NCBI GenBank assembly: GCA_026724425.1
Contig: JAIUCV010000004.1
Span: 5,590,001 to 5,654,000 of the forward strand
Origin: Erythrophleum ivorense
Lineage: Eukaryota > Streptophyta > Magnoliopsida > Fabales > Fabaceae
Direction of reading: 5' to 3'
DNA: 64,000 bases
Positions 25,460 through 40,440 of the stretch are shown piece by piece. The notes below the pieces were generated by a model, which made no database searches, had not been told where the DNA came from, and saw only the letters and a program-made list of their open reading frames with translations. How positions within the stretch are numbered: the first letter of the stretch is position 1; each line of letters starts with the position of its first letter. A program made the translations under genes and the position numbers.

Positions 25460-28400
25460 TCATGAAACACCTTGAAAAGACAACCGGTCTCGGAGAGTAT
25501 CAAAGATTGATGAAGCCGCTGCATTTTGTGAAAAAGTCAATTTCAAACGACCAAGTAATTCACCATCTTTAGCCTGAGAAGCAGCATCTGCAGCTTCCTT
25601 TGCCATGCCAATTCGCGCATATGACTGTCCAAGATTACAGAAAGGATTAAGCAAAACTGCACTGAGTACATCATTTGCGCATGGGTAAAATTATAACAAA
25701 ACCCTGTACCATAGTAAGCAAAACCTCTAATTTGTGCAAAAATCTCATCTTCCATGGTGTGTTTATGAACTGGACCACAACAATGCATAGTGGCAGAATT
25801 TTTTTTTTAAAAAAAAACATGTGGCAACTTCGTACAGTCACTTTGTTAAATTTCATGACATTAAGGCCCTTGTTTTGATGACCAGTGTATTGCAAAAGGC
25901 AAAAGTGGCTGATTTCGTGCACACAGCAATGGGTTTAATGCGCCAATAAGATGTTTTGGTAAATGTGTGATAAATGTGATTAACATAAGCATAGTTCTCA
26001 TCATAGCAAATAATGATGCCATTCACAGAAAAATTGTGACACAATGAAGATAGCATTAGAGTGAGTAGCAAACGATAAAGATGATGATCAAAAAGGGAAG
26101 AAATATACTCACGATACTCACAAAGTTTTATGTTAATGATTCCTTGGCAATTTTATTTGTGGTATATGCTATAAATTTAGCTTTTTCCCATTTCAAAAAT
26201 CTGGTCTTAATATTAATAGAAGTTTTGTCAACATTTTCTATCACCATTTCTGCACATACTGTGGATTTGATAACTAGGAGACATGATTATTGAAAGAAAG
26301 GGAATTTGGTTCAACGAAATCCATGCTAGTAGGTGAAAGTACAAAATAGGAAACCAACAATTCTGCCACTGGTTAGCACAACAGTCCAATCTTTTATTCA
26401 ACTCGACTTCACAAGGAACATCATGTTAAATGGATAATTTTAAGTAATAAAAATAAAGAGTTGTATCTCATATTCAACGTATCTATAAGATACCTCAGCT
26501 CTTTCTCGAGGATCTGCAAGTTTTGGGATATATTTCAAAGCTTCCGCCTTTTCATCTGCTTCAATGCATGCCTCCACAAATGGCCTGTAACCTACAGATG
26601 CCAAATCACGTAGATATTGAACTTTAGAGCAGCAGTCACATATTATCCAAAATACCAAAAATCTAAGCAATGATTATTTTATAATGAACGTGAAGAAAAG
26701 AAGTTGCAAACAATCAAGATGTTTGATTTATATTTGTTTAACTTTTACAAAGAAACCAATAAATCACAAAGCATATAAGTAAATTTTTTTTTTTGGAGGG
26801 GGGGGGGGGGGGGGAGTGTGTTTTGTAAGTGAACTCTTTATTAAGAAAGAAGTGTAACTTCACTTAGAATATTGCGTCGCACCTTCACATTCAATAAGAT
26901 AATTGAGTTAATGTGAAAGAATATATTTCATTCGTGGAAGAAAACTAAGTTATTAGATGTTCCGTGACATGCATTTAGCAAGACCAATATAATAACAGAG
27001 CTGGAATCAAACCTAAACAAAAACAGCATCCTCCTAATACCAATATGGATAGCCATAGCCAGGCCTAAAGAAGTAATAAATATTCTCAATATTCTTGTAC
27101 TTTATCCTAATAAGCAATTACATTAGGTACAACAAAAATTAGATTTTGGGTGTTGTCCATCATTGCCCAAACAAACCTATCAATCTGGTGTTGAATCTAA
27201 TAAACAAATGATTTTTTTATTACCTTTCCTATATAATTATCTTAATTTACTCAATCATATATTATTACAATTGCTTCTAAATGACCAACCTCCTACAACA
27301 CAGGGTTAACTGCTAGAGCTAATTATACAACAAAAGGAGACAATTTCAATAAAAGAAGAAAGAGTGCAAAGAGAGAAGATCAGTGTTACATAATTCATGA
27401 TACAGAATGGTACAGATGCGTGGAACATCACTTTGTATAATTCACAATATAATGGGGTATACTTAATTAGTATGCTTTGGGTCACTTTAAATTATATACA
27501 TATTGTTATTTGGAAAATTTAAAATAATAAATATTATACATTAAAAATAAAAAAAATCTACCCAGAGACCTCTCTTAATTGTTTTTCACTTGTCACATCC
27601 TATCAATTTTCAGATAGGAACTAGGCACAAGAAGAGAAACATAGCAGGAGCTGTATATAATTGCAGGATGGACAATTTTGGTTTGTTCACTTAAGCTTTC
27701 AGTACACAAACATATTGCATTTGGGAACAAAGGATGAGGAACAGAGATCAGAGGGGGGTCAATGAATTATGTAACACTGGATAAGATATCCTCCAAGAGG
27801 TAATGGTCAATACTAATCCGTAATCAATTAAGGCTCCTCACCATCTATTAATCTCATTTAAGTTAAGAAAATCTCATGCATAGGTAATATGAAATCTAAG
27901 GTTGATGCTCACATAATAAGATTATTTAATGCTCTACAAAGTTAACTAGGAGCTGGAAAGCTTACCAATTGGAGGTTTCTTCTCCTTTGAAAATTTTTCC
28001 AGGGCAGCCCAATCTTTGATTGTAGCCAAAGCAAAAACTTTCAGCCAATACCATCTCTTCTCAGACACCTGCGGTAATATAACAAAAATTTTATGTGCGC
28101 CTCAGAAACTGAAACTTTAGTCCCACAAGGTATGAGAAAATATTAATTGTTTACATTTCATTTACATTTTTCAATTTGTTTGTCATTAAAATATAGATGG
28201 AAAGAGGCGTTCCTTTCTTTCAATTCAAGAAAGACAGTGAAGGAATTAGTTAAAAATTTACTTACCTTAAATTCTGTTTTCACTTTCATTGCAGCTCGAT
28301 GATTTCCCAATACAATACATGTACGGATTGTATCACTTATACTCGAATCTACAAAAATGGCTTGCTTTGTGGTCACTTCTAATTCATGCTGTATTCTGCA

Positions 28401-31400
28401 GTGCAGAAACAGCATCAGAATTTCCATTTTAATTCTATTTGATGACATTTATAGCTATGTAACAAGGACACATACCATAGCAAAATCTGAATCACTATTT
28501 GAAAATAGAAGATAGAATTATCACATGAATACACCAGAATATGCAGTATATTGCAGCCTAATACAAACGCAGATATTGAGAAGATTTATTGCACAGTCTA
28601 AAAATATAACAGAACCAAAAGTAATAATCACACCTTAACAGTTTTGCATGCTCTTCAGCTGCCTTTGATTCAAAAACATGTTCCTTTGTTTCTGCAAAGA
28701 GATTCTGCGCTTTCTCAATAAGTTTTATACGAGGACCATGAAGTGGAGACCCTTTGCTCGCCATTGGGTTTTTCCCTAGTTCCCATGATTCTTTCCATAG
28801 CAGAAAAGCCACATCCTACAAGGATTGACTTCCGGATAAATTTCTAGTATCTATATGGAAATCTTGTAATCAACTAGATATTGTGCTTGGAAGGATTTGC
28901 TTCATTAGCATTGCGTAAATTAAATAAGACAAACAACCATGATTATAAACCTTCTAACACTGAAGTAATTAATTAATAATTGGAACATTGCGAGACAGAG
29001 TCACTTGTAATCTGAAGCCTTGAAGAGTCCAAAAGTAAAAGGCATAAATAATAAAGAAAAAATGGGAAAAAGAAGAGCTTAGAAACATCAATAAAATGCA
29101 AGGTGGACAGAAAATATGTTCACAAATAGATTGTCGACTCCACATATATAGTGTTCACAAGATTGCATGGGTAAAAGACAAGGTCAAAATTTTGTGGTTT
29201 AAAAAAAAAATTCTTTAAGAGCAATACAATCTATGACAAAAGCCTGATGTTCCTTTTTATATACAGTTTCCTAATTTGAAATTATTCATATAATTCAGGG
29301 GATTATGACTTACTTGAAGTTGTCCTGTTGATAAGAAGAAGTCCTTCAGAAATTCATGTTTATAGCACCTGGAATAAAGATAAAGTTAGTATTGCCATGA
29401 TAATATACATTCAGAAGAAAATTTATTACTTTAAAGCATGTGTTTTTAATTTGGTAATCTAAACAAATAAATGTTTTCTATAGAGAGCAAAATATGTGCT
29501 GTGTTTCAAAACAGAACCATACAAATGAGTGATTAACTCTGCAAAAGGAAAGTCCCAATGGTTATACCCAGTCCTAGGCTGAAGCAAACAAAAGCAAGAA
29601 AATAATTTTGCAGATCTACATCTATACCTGAAAAGCTAGCTCTTCATCAACTCCTATCAGTTTCTCCAGTTATAATTTCCACCACCATCTCTTCTCTCGT
29701 GCTCTCATGTTTTTCAAAAAATTTTTCTATCAGCTCAAATGCATATCCCCCTCAAGTCTACAATGCTAAGAAATGCATACAGCACAGATACATATAGCCA
29801 AAGTCAAATGTGTCTATCAAAAACTTTGCTATCTTTTTCTTTCCCTGAAAGTAATAGAAAAATAATCTTGGTAGGCGTTACTTTTCGTTTTTACTAATAC
29901 ATTTATTGTTTATGATTCCTGGGAGAGGATTTTAATTTTTCCCTTTCCTTACAAACTCATCATTTTTTTTACTGAGTTTTGAATAAGAATTACATATTAC
30001 TTTATTACACTTAAAGATCAAATAATCACAGAATATAATTATTTTTATGACGAAACAAACATAATTATCAAATTTAAAATTTAAACTAAATAATCATACT
30101 TTATAATTTAATCCTTCTAATAAAAAAAGTTTCCATTTAAAATTCTCCTATTATTTGTGAAAAGGTGATATGATATATTCTATTCGTTAAACACAGGAAG
30201 GTCCACTTTTTAGTTAATTTGGCCCTGCATGGTTTGTCATTCGTCCTCACGGAGATTAATCCTCATTGGGATATCCCCGGCTGGACTTATGTGAAACTTC
30301 ACTGCCTTCCTTGCTAACCTATTACTTTATTTATGACTTCAAAAGGTAAAATCCTAGAAGTTTTTCCAGTTATATTTTTACCATAATATCTTCTCACCTG
30401 CACGTATGTGTGTTCTCAATTTTTCAAATATTTTTTCTATCATCTCATAAGCATAGTCCCTCCTAGTCTACAATACTGGGAATTGTATAGAGAACTTGCA
30501 CTAGAAGCAAATCACCTACTTCCTAATCATGCATTTTCTCTTTTTTTTTTCCAATTTTTTTATAACACAAAAGTAATTTTATAAGAGAGAGGAAAGGATT
30601 ACCATAAAAAGGGGATGATCAGATATTTTACAATAGAGGGAAATCTTGTTCTACTTGTTATATACACACAGACTTTAATGTATATTGAATATACTATTGA
30701 AGTTCAATCTGCGGTCCTCTCATTTCCATGTGATTATTTTTTAAAAACTTCATTATCATATGCAGCTTCATTTCCTCATTTGGTTAGTGTTATCATTTAA
30801 CCATATGGGTTTCCCTTGTATTGCATTTTGCACAATGGTTCTAGGTCACTTACCGTGCATAAGTTATAAATAAGTCACGTGCTAATGGTCTGGCCTGTAT
30901 TGTTCCAAAGAATTCCAATGGCGGCCTCTGCATCAACAGAAGAATGCATGCATGAGATCTAAACCTGTGATTCTCCACATATATATATATATATATTAAA
31001 AACATAACTATTTAATTATATTTAGAACTTTCTGGAGCAAATACCCTTTGCCATATGTGAAAGAGGACAAGATAAACAAGGTCTGTGTCACCACTTTCAG
31101 TTGCCTTCATCAAAGCTATATCTTCTTCTCCAATGCTTAGCAAGAGAGGAACCTAAACAAGAGTTAATGAGGATGACAATAAAATCTACAATAGAACAAA
31201 CCATATTTTTTGAAACATATGAAACAGTAGAAACTAGATGACAAATGAAGGGTTTAAAAAAAAAACCCAGGGGTGGGGGAAGGGGGAGATAGAAATGTTG
31301 TCCCACAAATATTTTAATAACCTCAACATATAACTAAAAATACCAGGGAATCAGAATACCTGTTTAGAAGAGCGCGGTTCATGTTCAACGAGCAAGGCTG

Positions 31401-34400
31401 CTAACTTTCGGCGGCCATTCTTGTCTGCATGGGCAGCCACTGCCGCATAGGATATGCCTTTGCACATTTTTAACTAAGAATCAAATGAAGCATAATTTCA
31501 AGAGTTGTTCTTTTGCCATAAACAAATGATTAAAAACTATACAGAACTTCAAGTGTTAAAAACCTTATCAAGCAGAATTTCGAGAAGAGTAGCATCAGGA
31601 ATTGTCAATGAAGAAGTTATCTTTGAACATGCCCAGTGCATTATCACCACCTCCTACACAAAAGCAGTAAGAGAACCAAACTCATACATAAACTAATAGA
31701 AGATTGCTAATGTATTAACAATTTCAACAACAAAAGAGTAATGAGAAACCTGGGATTACGAAGTGCCCAGTGTCTATTTACGCCCCTGCACCCCCCTTTT
31801 TTTTTTCCCCTTTTTTCCTTTTTTCTTTTTTAAAACCATCCCAGACAAAATATAGGAACAAATAAAGAAAAGTTCATAATAATATTTCTTTATCTTTTGA
31901 TCCATTATCTTTTCCCTTATCCAATATAAGAAGTGATGCCTAGTGCCAGCACAATGTAAGGTCAGGGGTCAGCACAACATTATATGCTGTTAATTCTCAA
32001 ATTCTTGTATTTGCCTGCATTTACACTGTGCCCATCTTGCTTCCTATACGTGAAGGAGAGAATTCATTCACTAGCCAGTACCATCTTTCACTTGTACAAA
32101 TTCTGAGTTAAGTTATAGTAAGCACTTGAAACTTTTTTCACACTTAAAGACTTAAATAACTCTTACTGACTTTCTAATAGTTTCACATCATCATTCTCCC
32201 TTCTTTGATAATTGACTAGTCAAGGTCCCCTCAATTCTCAAAGCTTCAAAGCTAGAAAAACCTTATTAAGTCCAACTTAGCAACATTGCTAATTTATGTT
32301 TCCATCTATCTTTTAGGTATACAGTTCTTGGGTATGGAGAATCAAAGTTTAGAATTTACAATGAGCCAAGTACATTAAGGCTTATATAACTTACACAATA
32401 GTCAATAACTTAAAAGACAAACATCTACACACAGAAGCCTAAACAGCAACGCAAGAAGTAACTGAGGAGCAAAAGTCAGCATGAATTCAGGAGAGATAAG
32501 GTCATAATGGCAATAATGTCCAACACTTGGCCATGGGCACACCAAAAAAAAAAATTCTGCTTACGTCACAGAGGGAATGCTTCCAGTTTTAGTCTAGGAC
32601 CCAAAGGGTGGGTACACAGTTGTCAAAACAAAAAGCAAATCTGGACAATATCCAAACTAATTCTAGATATATACACTTACTTGATTCATTCCAAGATACT
32701 CTGATATCCGCAGTGCAAGCAGATGTTGATAAGCATTAATCAAGCGCCCAATCAGAACAGATGGTGTAAGCAACTGATGGTAAGAGGTAATTCAGTACAA
32801 CTTCAACTCATGCAATTTTGGCACTGAGAAGGGGGAAAAAATAAGACAGGTAAGCTTTAATGACCTTATATTGCTGAATACTAAGAGGAATGCCAATCTC
32901 TGGGCTGTGCACTGCATTCAAGACCCGCAAAATTTTACACATCTCTTGAATATGATCACGTTGAAAATTGCTGCCAAAGTCAACTGGATATCATTACCGA
33001 GAGCAAAAATCAGAAAAAGATGTTTGTCCTTTTCAAGACCTTGACTATTGGGAACAAAGTACTTAAGACCACATGACAGATTGTAAAACATTCTTGCCAG
33101 TAAATGCTACAGTAAGTCCAAATCAAACTCACCTGCAGAAAGCTTGTCCATAGCTGGCTGCTCTTAAAAGAGTCCGTTGGCGCAAAACATCAAACTCATG
33201 ACCAGCAGCATCAACACATGCTTCGACAGCCTCAGGAAGAGATGATTTTATCAATCTCAAATTTTCATCCGCCTGGTGAATGATAAGAATATAAGAAATT
33301 CATCTACAAATTATGCCATAATTGAGTTGCAAATGAAGGACCAGATACATCTTCCATAATCCACAGAAACTGCTAGTTTGATTTATCGTTTTTCCCTTCC
33401 TTAGAACTCGATTAAAGAAGTTACATAAACCCAGATTCAGCCAGCCACAAGTACCTGTTACATCTTCCCATTACTGAGAATGATAGCCCATTGTTTTTTA
33501 CTTCCAAGAGAAGAAATTAAATAAAGGTATACCAATATACTATTACATCAATAGAAAGCCATGCAGAGCACATGCAACATTGATGACTTGTTGCTTCATA
33601 TATACTTATACAAGTATAACTGAAATGGGAGCTATAATAAATAACAACCTACAAATATTAACAATAAACAAGACATCTTTGTAGATATGATTGATCTGCT
33701 TACTTAAAATAATTAAAAATATAAAAAAAGGATTTCAATTGCTGGGTTGCAGTAAATGAAAATAAGAAAAAGGAATTACACTAGACTCTGTTGCGTAAAA
33801 AGATGAGTTCAACAGCATCACATTCCTTAAAAGAACATAAACAGTTTAATAGAACTTGTGATCCATATTTTTCACATAAGAATTAAGTAAAAGGACACAC
33901 AGAACCAAAATATAAAGAACTTTAGTCGTGTACTACTGCCAATAAGACTTGGCATGCAAATGACTAAGACTGTAAGGCCCAATTAGAAGCTTCTAACTAC
34001 CAGTGACAATCTTCAAATGAAAAAAATAAAAATTATTTGAAAAAAAAAGTGACAATCAGCACAAGCATATGAGAAGGAAAAACATGTTGAGATTCAACGC
34101 TTCAGTGCTCCTATCCTTCCTGCAAATCTGGGATTGTCTTCCATTACATTGTCTTGAAGTTGTATAAATTAGTATTAAACTAGAAAATTTCAAAATCTTA
34201 AATACTTCTTTTCTTAAAAGAAGAACATTATGAAGAGAGATAAAAATAAAAAGTTAATACTAATACTCATTACAATGGAGCCAACCCATGAAGAAAGAAG
34301 AATCCCATTAGGCTCTGCAACACAAGTAAATAGAATATCAAGATATTTGCTCTGTAAATTTTCTTCCTTTCAAATGTTCTCATACCCCAATGCCTAAACT

Positions 34401-36155
34401 TGTAAGTATCAGACAATTAGAAAAGATTAATAGTGGGCAGTTTGTAGAGATAATCAGTTAAACGGTACATGAATCTGAATTCAATAAAAAACATATATTA
34501 GTTAACAGTGACATCTCTAAAGTTTGGACATTAACTCTATATTAGTCAAATCAGTAAAAGTATACCGTGAAGATGATAAACTCAGTCATTTAATGGTAAA
34601 ATAGCTAAAGGAATAAAGTCCCCACCTTAGCACTTCGCCTATCAAAATGATCCAAGGCATCATATAGTAAAGCTGCAGGCGATGTACTTCCAATTGTAAA
34701 TATTGAAACAGTGGAATCAGGGACCCGCTGAAGAAACTCCATACTAGTGTTGGACAATATCCTCACTCCATCACACTCAGGTATAAGAATTATAGGTTCA
34801 TCATAAAAGTAGCGAACCGGATCTCCATCTGGACCCATCATTAAAAGCATATCATCCCAGTAAAGTAGCACAGCATCCATTCCGCACCAAGCAAGCTGCT
34901 CTGGAGGAAGTGCTGACTGCATGCATGAAAATAGCTATTAAGCTACAGGCACCCAACTAGCGGCTCCAATCCTAAAGGGCGATACAAATGATAAACAAGG
35001 TAGAAAAACTATCAAATAGAGTATAAAGATGATAACCATCGTGAATGCCTTGTTAAGATTAATACTTCCTGTGTATCACTTAAAACATGTTACCGGCAGC
35101 ATTTAAGAACACTGACGTTTACATTGGAATACCACTCACAAAATAATTATTAATTAATGACATGGAATAAATCCAAACTTCTGCTACATGCAAGTAAACG
35201 CGTCTCATTCAACTTTCATGACTTTCGTGAACCTGTCGAATTCTACAGAACCCTATAATTACTTTGCTGAAATAAATTTTATGCGAAAACCAAGTATCTA
35301 ACTTAGTAAATACCCTCCCTCTATTTGATATAAACTAAATTAGTTTACACGAGAGAACCAAAAACCAACCTCACACTCCCTCTCGATGATGACGCCAGTC
35401 AAGTCCGAAGTGGTGACCAAAAGCCGGCCATCATGTGTAAACGAGGCCAGCCACTTCCCATCACGCGACACTACCATCTTCTGCAATGGCCCTCGCAACA
35501 TCTCAACTCCCAATTGCTGCACCCCATCTTCCTCCACAGCCAAAACATAAGCATCACCCACTCCAAGTAGTACCTCTACGTTTCCAGACATTGTGTACTG
35601 AGGCTCAATCACTGCCATACAATGCGGCAGCTCCTCAATTCCGGGGTCTGCAAGCTTAGTGGGATTTGGGTTTTTAAAGTCTGCAATGCAGAACAATTGA
35701 TTCGCCTCGGTAATGCACACCATCCCATTACCCCAAAACATACATTCAACCACATTCTGCTCGAAACACTCTTTGCCCATCGAAATATTCGGTTCCAAAA
35801 GCTCAGCATGAATATTGTACCGATAAATTGTGCCATCCTGCACGACGCAGACAAGGGTTTGATCGTCAGTCCAAGCTATGCCAATAAGGCGGCCGCCGGG
35901 GTGCTTCCACACGGTCTCCGATAACTGAACGCCTGAGGAATTGAAAATTCGTAGCTTGCGAAGAGCGGATTCAGCATAGAGCTGCACGATCTTGGAGTCA
36001 TCACGGATCACAGCGATGGGACCACCGAAAGGGGCACAAGCAACCTTGTTCCGACCAAGGTCGATGTGCCTCCATCTCATAGGGTAGATTTCAGGCTTCC
36101 GATAGTACCGGTTGTACAGGAGCTGCCACTCCGCGGCCACCGAGACGTTCGCCAT
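25460..36155 (-). CDS. VPS16: Vacuolar protein sorting-associated protein 16 (VACUOLELESS1)
   Basis: VPS16 is a core subunit of the HOPS and CORVET tethering complexes, acting in fusion at the vacuole and late endosomes. The Arabidopsis orthologue VCL1 is needed for vacuole formation. Exons in coding order: 36155-35370, 34916-34626, 33272-33133, 32970-32865, 32773-32681, 31653-31564, 31473-31360, 31152-31045, 30927-30854, 29368-29314, 28815-28634, 28395-28266, 28068-27966, 26591-26494 and 25624-25460. All are GT-AG, and frames join to 844 residues, the usual plant length. The start MANVSVAAEWQLLYNRYYRK is typical. Residues ~1-420 form the Vps16 N-terminal beta-propeller (EWQLLYNRYYRKPEIYPMRW, LIGIAWTDDQTLVCV). 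Residues ~510-835 are the helical Vps16 C-terminal region (LIGRLINAYQHLLALRISEY, YIPKLADPRERAESYARIG). The protein ends DRLSFQGVS. No disruption was found. Introns 9 and 13 are long (about 1.5 and 1.4 kb). Confidence 0.96.
26798..26814 (+). repeat. Homopolymer G17 in VPS16 intron 13
   Basis: A run of 17 G follows T11-GGA. It is C17 in the pre-mRNA. Such a run is striking in DNA this AT-rich, and its length is the kind of base call that assembly often gets wrong. Confidence 0.9.
29660..30488. repeat. Two diverged ~120-bp copies in VPS16 intron 9
   Basis: 29660-29777 and 30360-30488 share, in the same order, GTTT(C/T)TCCAGTTATA, CATCTCTTCTC-like, TTTTTCAAA, TTTTTCTATCA(G/T)CTCA, GCATA and CTAGTCTACAAT-like segments. 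They are about 700 bp apart and in the same orientation. No coding sense was found. They could be an old duplication or the ends of a decayed element. Confidence 0.65.
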
Positions 36156-36840
36156 CGGGGAAACTGTGTTTCCGGGAAGGATTGGGTTGAACCCTTAGAA
36201 ATTGAGGTTTGAAAAGAATGATCGAAGCCGAAAGGTTTATAGTTTATTGCACAAATAATGATGAATTGGGTCAATCTGAAACCTAGATTTTGATCCTAGA
36301 AGAATTCGAAAATCCTAAAATTCTGAAGCCAAAGTCAGAAGAGTAGAAGCTATGCATTGTCGCTAGGCCAGGTCTAGTGTAGTTTTTTGTAGTTCGGGGA
36401 GTTTCGCTCAAAATTTTATTTAAAGGATTAGGTGTATTTTAGCTAATATTTCAAATCAACCAAAATAAATTCATATGCCAAACTAAAGACCATGATAAAC
36501 AATAATGTTAATAACTTTAAATCATAAAAATTATATCATAAAGCGTTGAAATAATTTTTGAAAAAGGCTTAAGTTCATTTTTTTATTTATAAATAGGTCA
36601 TAATAAATATAGTCAAATTTACTTATTTTAGTGAATTTTTTTTTTATCAAAACTTATTTGGCGAGGTAAATAAGCTAATACACCAAGTTGAAACTCATTT
36701 TGACAGTGATATCCATTTGATAAGGCATACTGTATGAAGCTGTTCTTAATCCAATGGAAGTTCAATCAAGCTTCAATTGATCTAAGATACTTGTTTTAAC
36801 ATCCTAACTAGCTATCCATTTCAACATGCTTGAGTTGAAG

Positions 36841-37035
36841 ATTTTAAATTGAAAAATGTATATATTAAATGATTTTAAATTTTAAAATTATTCTAAATAA
36901 TTCAAAGATTAAAAAATTTTAATTTGGAGTCTAAAGTTGTAATTTTTTTACATAATTTAACTTTTTCATTCTCAAATCTTTTAAAATAATTTTAAAATTT
37001 AAGATTTTTAGATATAAATATTTTTAACTTAAAAT
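36841..37035. mobile_element. Palindromic AT-rich MITE-like element
   Basis: The left half (ATTTTAAATTGAAAAATGTA onward, 36841-36910) is the inverse complement of the right half ending near 37035, with shared core TTAAATTTTAAAATTATT. The whole segment would fold into a long hairpin. The core resembles the element at 57442-57629. Target duplication is not clear. Confidence 0.5.
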
Positions 37036-38300
37036 TTTTATTTATAATTTTGTATAAAAATACCTAGATGTATGCACAAACTGCAAGGAGTTCTAAGACA
37101 ATAAATAACTGGATAGATAGACGCTAAGCAGATGCACAAGATCCACAAAAGATGCAGGGGAAGATTTTTTTTTTTTTTTAAAGAAAAAAATAGCATGCAA
37201 TCTCAAGCAAGTTTGGCTTATGAAAAATAAAAATTTGATTTAGAAAGAGAAACAGCGTTTAGAGGAAAAGTTTTTTCAGCAGTTTATATATATATATATA
37301 TTTATATTTATATACATATGAACTTTTATAATTAGTTGAGCATATCCCTTGAGAGGGTCGCAAAGTTGGGCTTTTTATTTGAATGCCCATTTGGGCCAGA
37401 AACTTGCATGCCTGAGTTCCTTCAAATAGGAACCCATATGTTGACCCAAAAAAATAGGAACCATACTTTGATTGGATCAAACTTATTTTGAAATTTGAAC
37501 CAAAGGAAATTTTTTGACCCAAAAAAAAGTGAGTTTTACTCTTGGCTAACAGTAGTTTTTTTTTTTTTAAGGATAGAGTAGTTGTCCTTTGAAACTTGTG
37601 CAAACCATTCTATTTTGTTTTCTCTGGTATTGATATATGGTTTATATATGACCGCACAAATGGGTGAATGATTTTCAATATCTTACCAAAGTAATTCATT
37701 AGACCACACCTTGTAACATTAAACATTTTTGTTTTTTTTCTTTTTTTTTTAATACCAAGCCACTTAGAGAAAGTTTATAATAAGAAACTTTTTTCTTAAA
37801 AAGTAACTTAATAAAAACGATACTAAAAGATTTTAAAAATCAAAATTTTTTTAAAAGGTTAAAGAATTAAGTTACTATTAATGATTTTTAAAATTATCAT
37901 TTATACTTATTAAAATTATAACTTAATCTTCTTAATATTACAAAGGTATTTTGAATTTGTTATTACTCCCAGATAAAAACACCCTTATAACATTGAGATG
38001 ACGAAGGTGTAACTTTAAAAAGAATGAGTGTTAATTTTGAAAAACATCTGTAGTAGTTTTGATCTTTTGATCCTTCAGAAAAATTTTAATTTTTAAAATC
38101 TTTTAATAATATTTTCACCAAGTTATAATTTATAAGTGAAAATTTTCCTTTAGAAAAAGGAAGGTACCTTTTCATCCTCACTTTTTATTCCTACAGTTAC
38201 AAAACAGTAAATGAAACGTCACAGAGCGCTAGGTGACAAGTTCCTTTCGACGACATATTTCTTGCGCCACGTCTTTATTATCTTTAATTATTAAAAAAAA

Positions 38301-38350
38301 ATCTTTTATTGTGACAGCATCGTGCTATCGGTGCTATCACAGCGAAAGAT
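38301..38350. repeat. Imperfect 19-bp hairpin with GTGCTATC loop repeats
   Basis: Arms 38301-38319 and 38332-38350 pair at 15 of 19 positions around a 12-nt loop. GTGCTATC also occurs twice in direct orientation (38322-38329, 38331-38338). It may be a transposon end; not resolved. Confidence 0.5.
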
Positions 38351-40440
38351 GTTTAAAAGAAAATAAAAGCTTTTTGTTGTGCAAGGATTGGATGTAAAAA
38401 GAAAATAAGTGTTTGATTTAGCTTCAACATGAGAGATGGGAATAAAAAATAATAAACTAAAATCAACTGATATATATATTATACACGATATACTTTATGT
38501 TAAGTGAATGAAATTGGCTTACATCATGCATATCTAAATTGATAAAATTGTATTTATTAAAAAAATATTAAGATAATACATAATTAATTATGTCATTGTT
38601 GGCATTTTTTTTGGGGTTGAAATATGAAGCTCAAACACCTACAAAAGAAAATTACATAGAGCTTACAAAGAGGACATACAAATTCTCCTCATATTAGCAG
38701 CACACAACCAAGGTACAATGCTTGTATGTTTTGTTTGGTTTGCTATACAATGAATATAATTTTTTTACATAATTTGTATATGTTTATTATTTTATTTATC
38801 AAATTATTTTTTTAAAAGTAAAAATAAAACAATTATTTCTTATCTCATCTATCTTTACCTATTTATATTTTATATTTTCCTTATCATTATATCTTTCAAC
38901 TAAACAGATCACCAATAGGCAAAAGACACATATATTAACTTGCCTTCATTTATGTTGGACTCTTACTTTAAATATTGAAATATACCATGATCTATGAAGA
39001 TATGCATTATCACCACAAAATGAAGTAAGGACTTCCACCAAAAATTTAGAGTCACATTCAAGAATTATTTTTTTAATGGAATAATGACGAATTTTTAAAC
39101 TTTAAGGGTTAAAGTAAAAATTGATTAATTTTAAATTAAAAATTAAGAATCCTAAGCAATAATCATTAATATCTAAAAAAAACTCATTCAAAATAAAAAA
39201 AATTATAAATATTACCTCAAATATTAATTGATAAATACTACTAAAAATGTTTTTGAAAAATTTAACTGAATTTCAAATTACTTCTTTGTTGTTACAGCAC
39301 TATCAGTTTTTTTTTTTTTGAGAAACAACTTTCACAAAAGTAAAAAAGAAGGACATGCGACATGATTAAATAGGTCCCCCAGCTGATCAACTTATTTTCA
39401 ATCTTTAGAAAACAGAAACTAGAGAATGATGAGATATAAAGCACCCATAATGAAGAAAACACAAGTTGTTAAAGAGTTCCAATCAATCAAAACTTTTCTT
39501 AAGATACCTCTTAATATGGGGAAAATAATTTGACAGAGTCACTTAACCTTCCTATATTCATTTGGAAATTACCAAAGTTTAGATGAAAAAGTACAGGATA
39601 CCATCATCCTTGACAATTGACACTACTTTATTCATAATCAGTGCAACCAAACCAATCGTGTGTTAAAACTTGATAACTTTTTAATTTAAGTAAAACTTAT
39701 TATCAAAATTTTCAATAAAAATATAACACAAAAAAAATAACCTTTCAGATAACCAATTTTGTAGTGGAGTTATAAAAAAAACATTTTGGTCATATTTTTA
39801 TTAAAACTTTTAATAATAAATATCTTTAAAATTATGCTGAATTTAATTTGTTATTTTTAAAAAAATTGTCACGTGTCTGATTCAACTTGTATATCATCTC
39901 AATTAATTCATACATCTATTTACAAGGATAGAATTTAAAAAAAAAATGATGATATTTCATTTCAGGGAATGATTGTAAGTGGGCAGTGTTGTTTAGAAGC
40001 ACCTATGACATCTTAACAAACCAAGAACAATTATGATGGGCTCATGTGTTGAGTCTCTGGACCATGGACCCGTTAGGTTTTACAATCATCTAATGGTGGT
40101 TGAAGCTATAATTCATGTGTGTGACAAAAAGCTAACCTTAAAACTTTTTAAACCAACACACAAAGATTAGCTTTATTAATTACTGTAATTATGGATACTA
40201 TTAGTAAAGTCAATCAGCTTATTGCCTGTTTTAGTTAACTGTCATGATGAAAAAGCTTATTTGGGTAACTTGAACTAATCATGTTTATTACTTTACTGGT
40301 CTTTTTCCTCCCAACAAGTCAAATTCTCATTTGCTACAATAAGTATAATCAATAATTGAACGAGGATTATGTTCATAAATAGTAATAATAAACAACAATG
40401 GTGAATCACAATCAAAACAGAGAAAAATATTATACCCAGT

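Noticed and set aside
35609..35924. 81- and 100-codon frames overlapping VPS16 exon 1
   Set aside because: Shadow frames of the strongly supported VPS16 exon.
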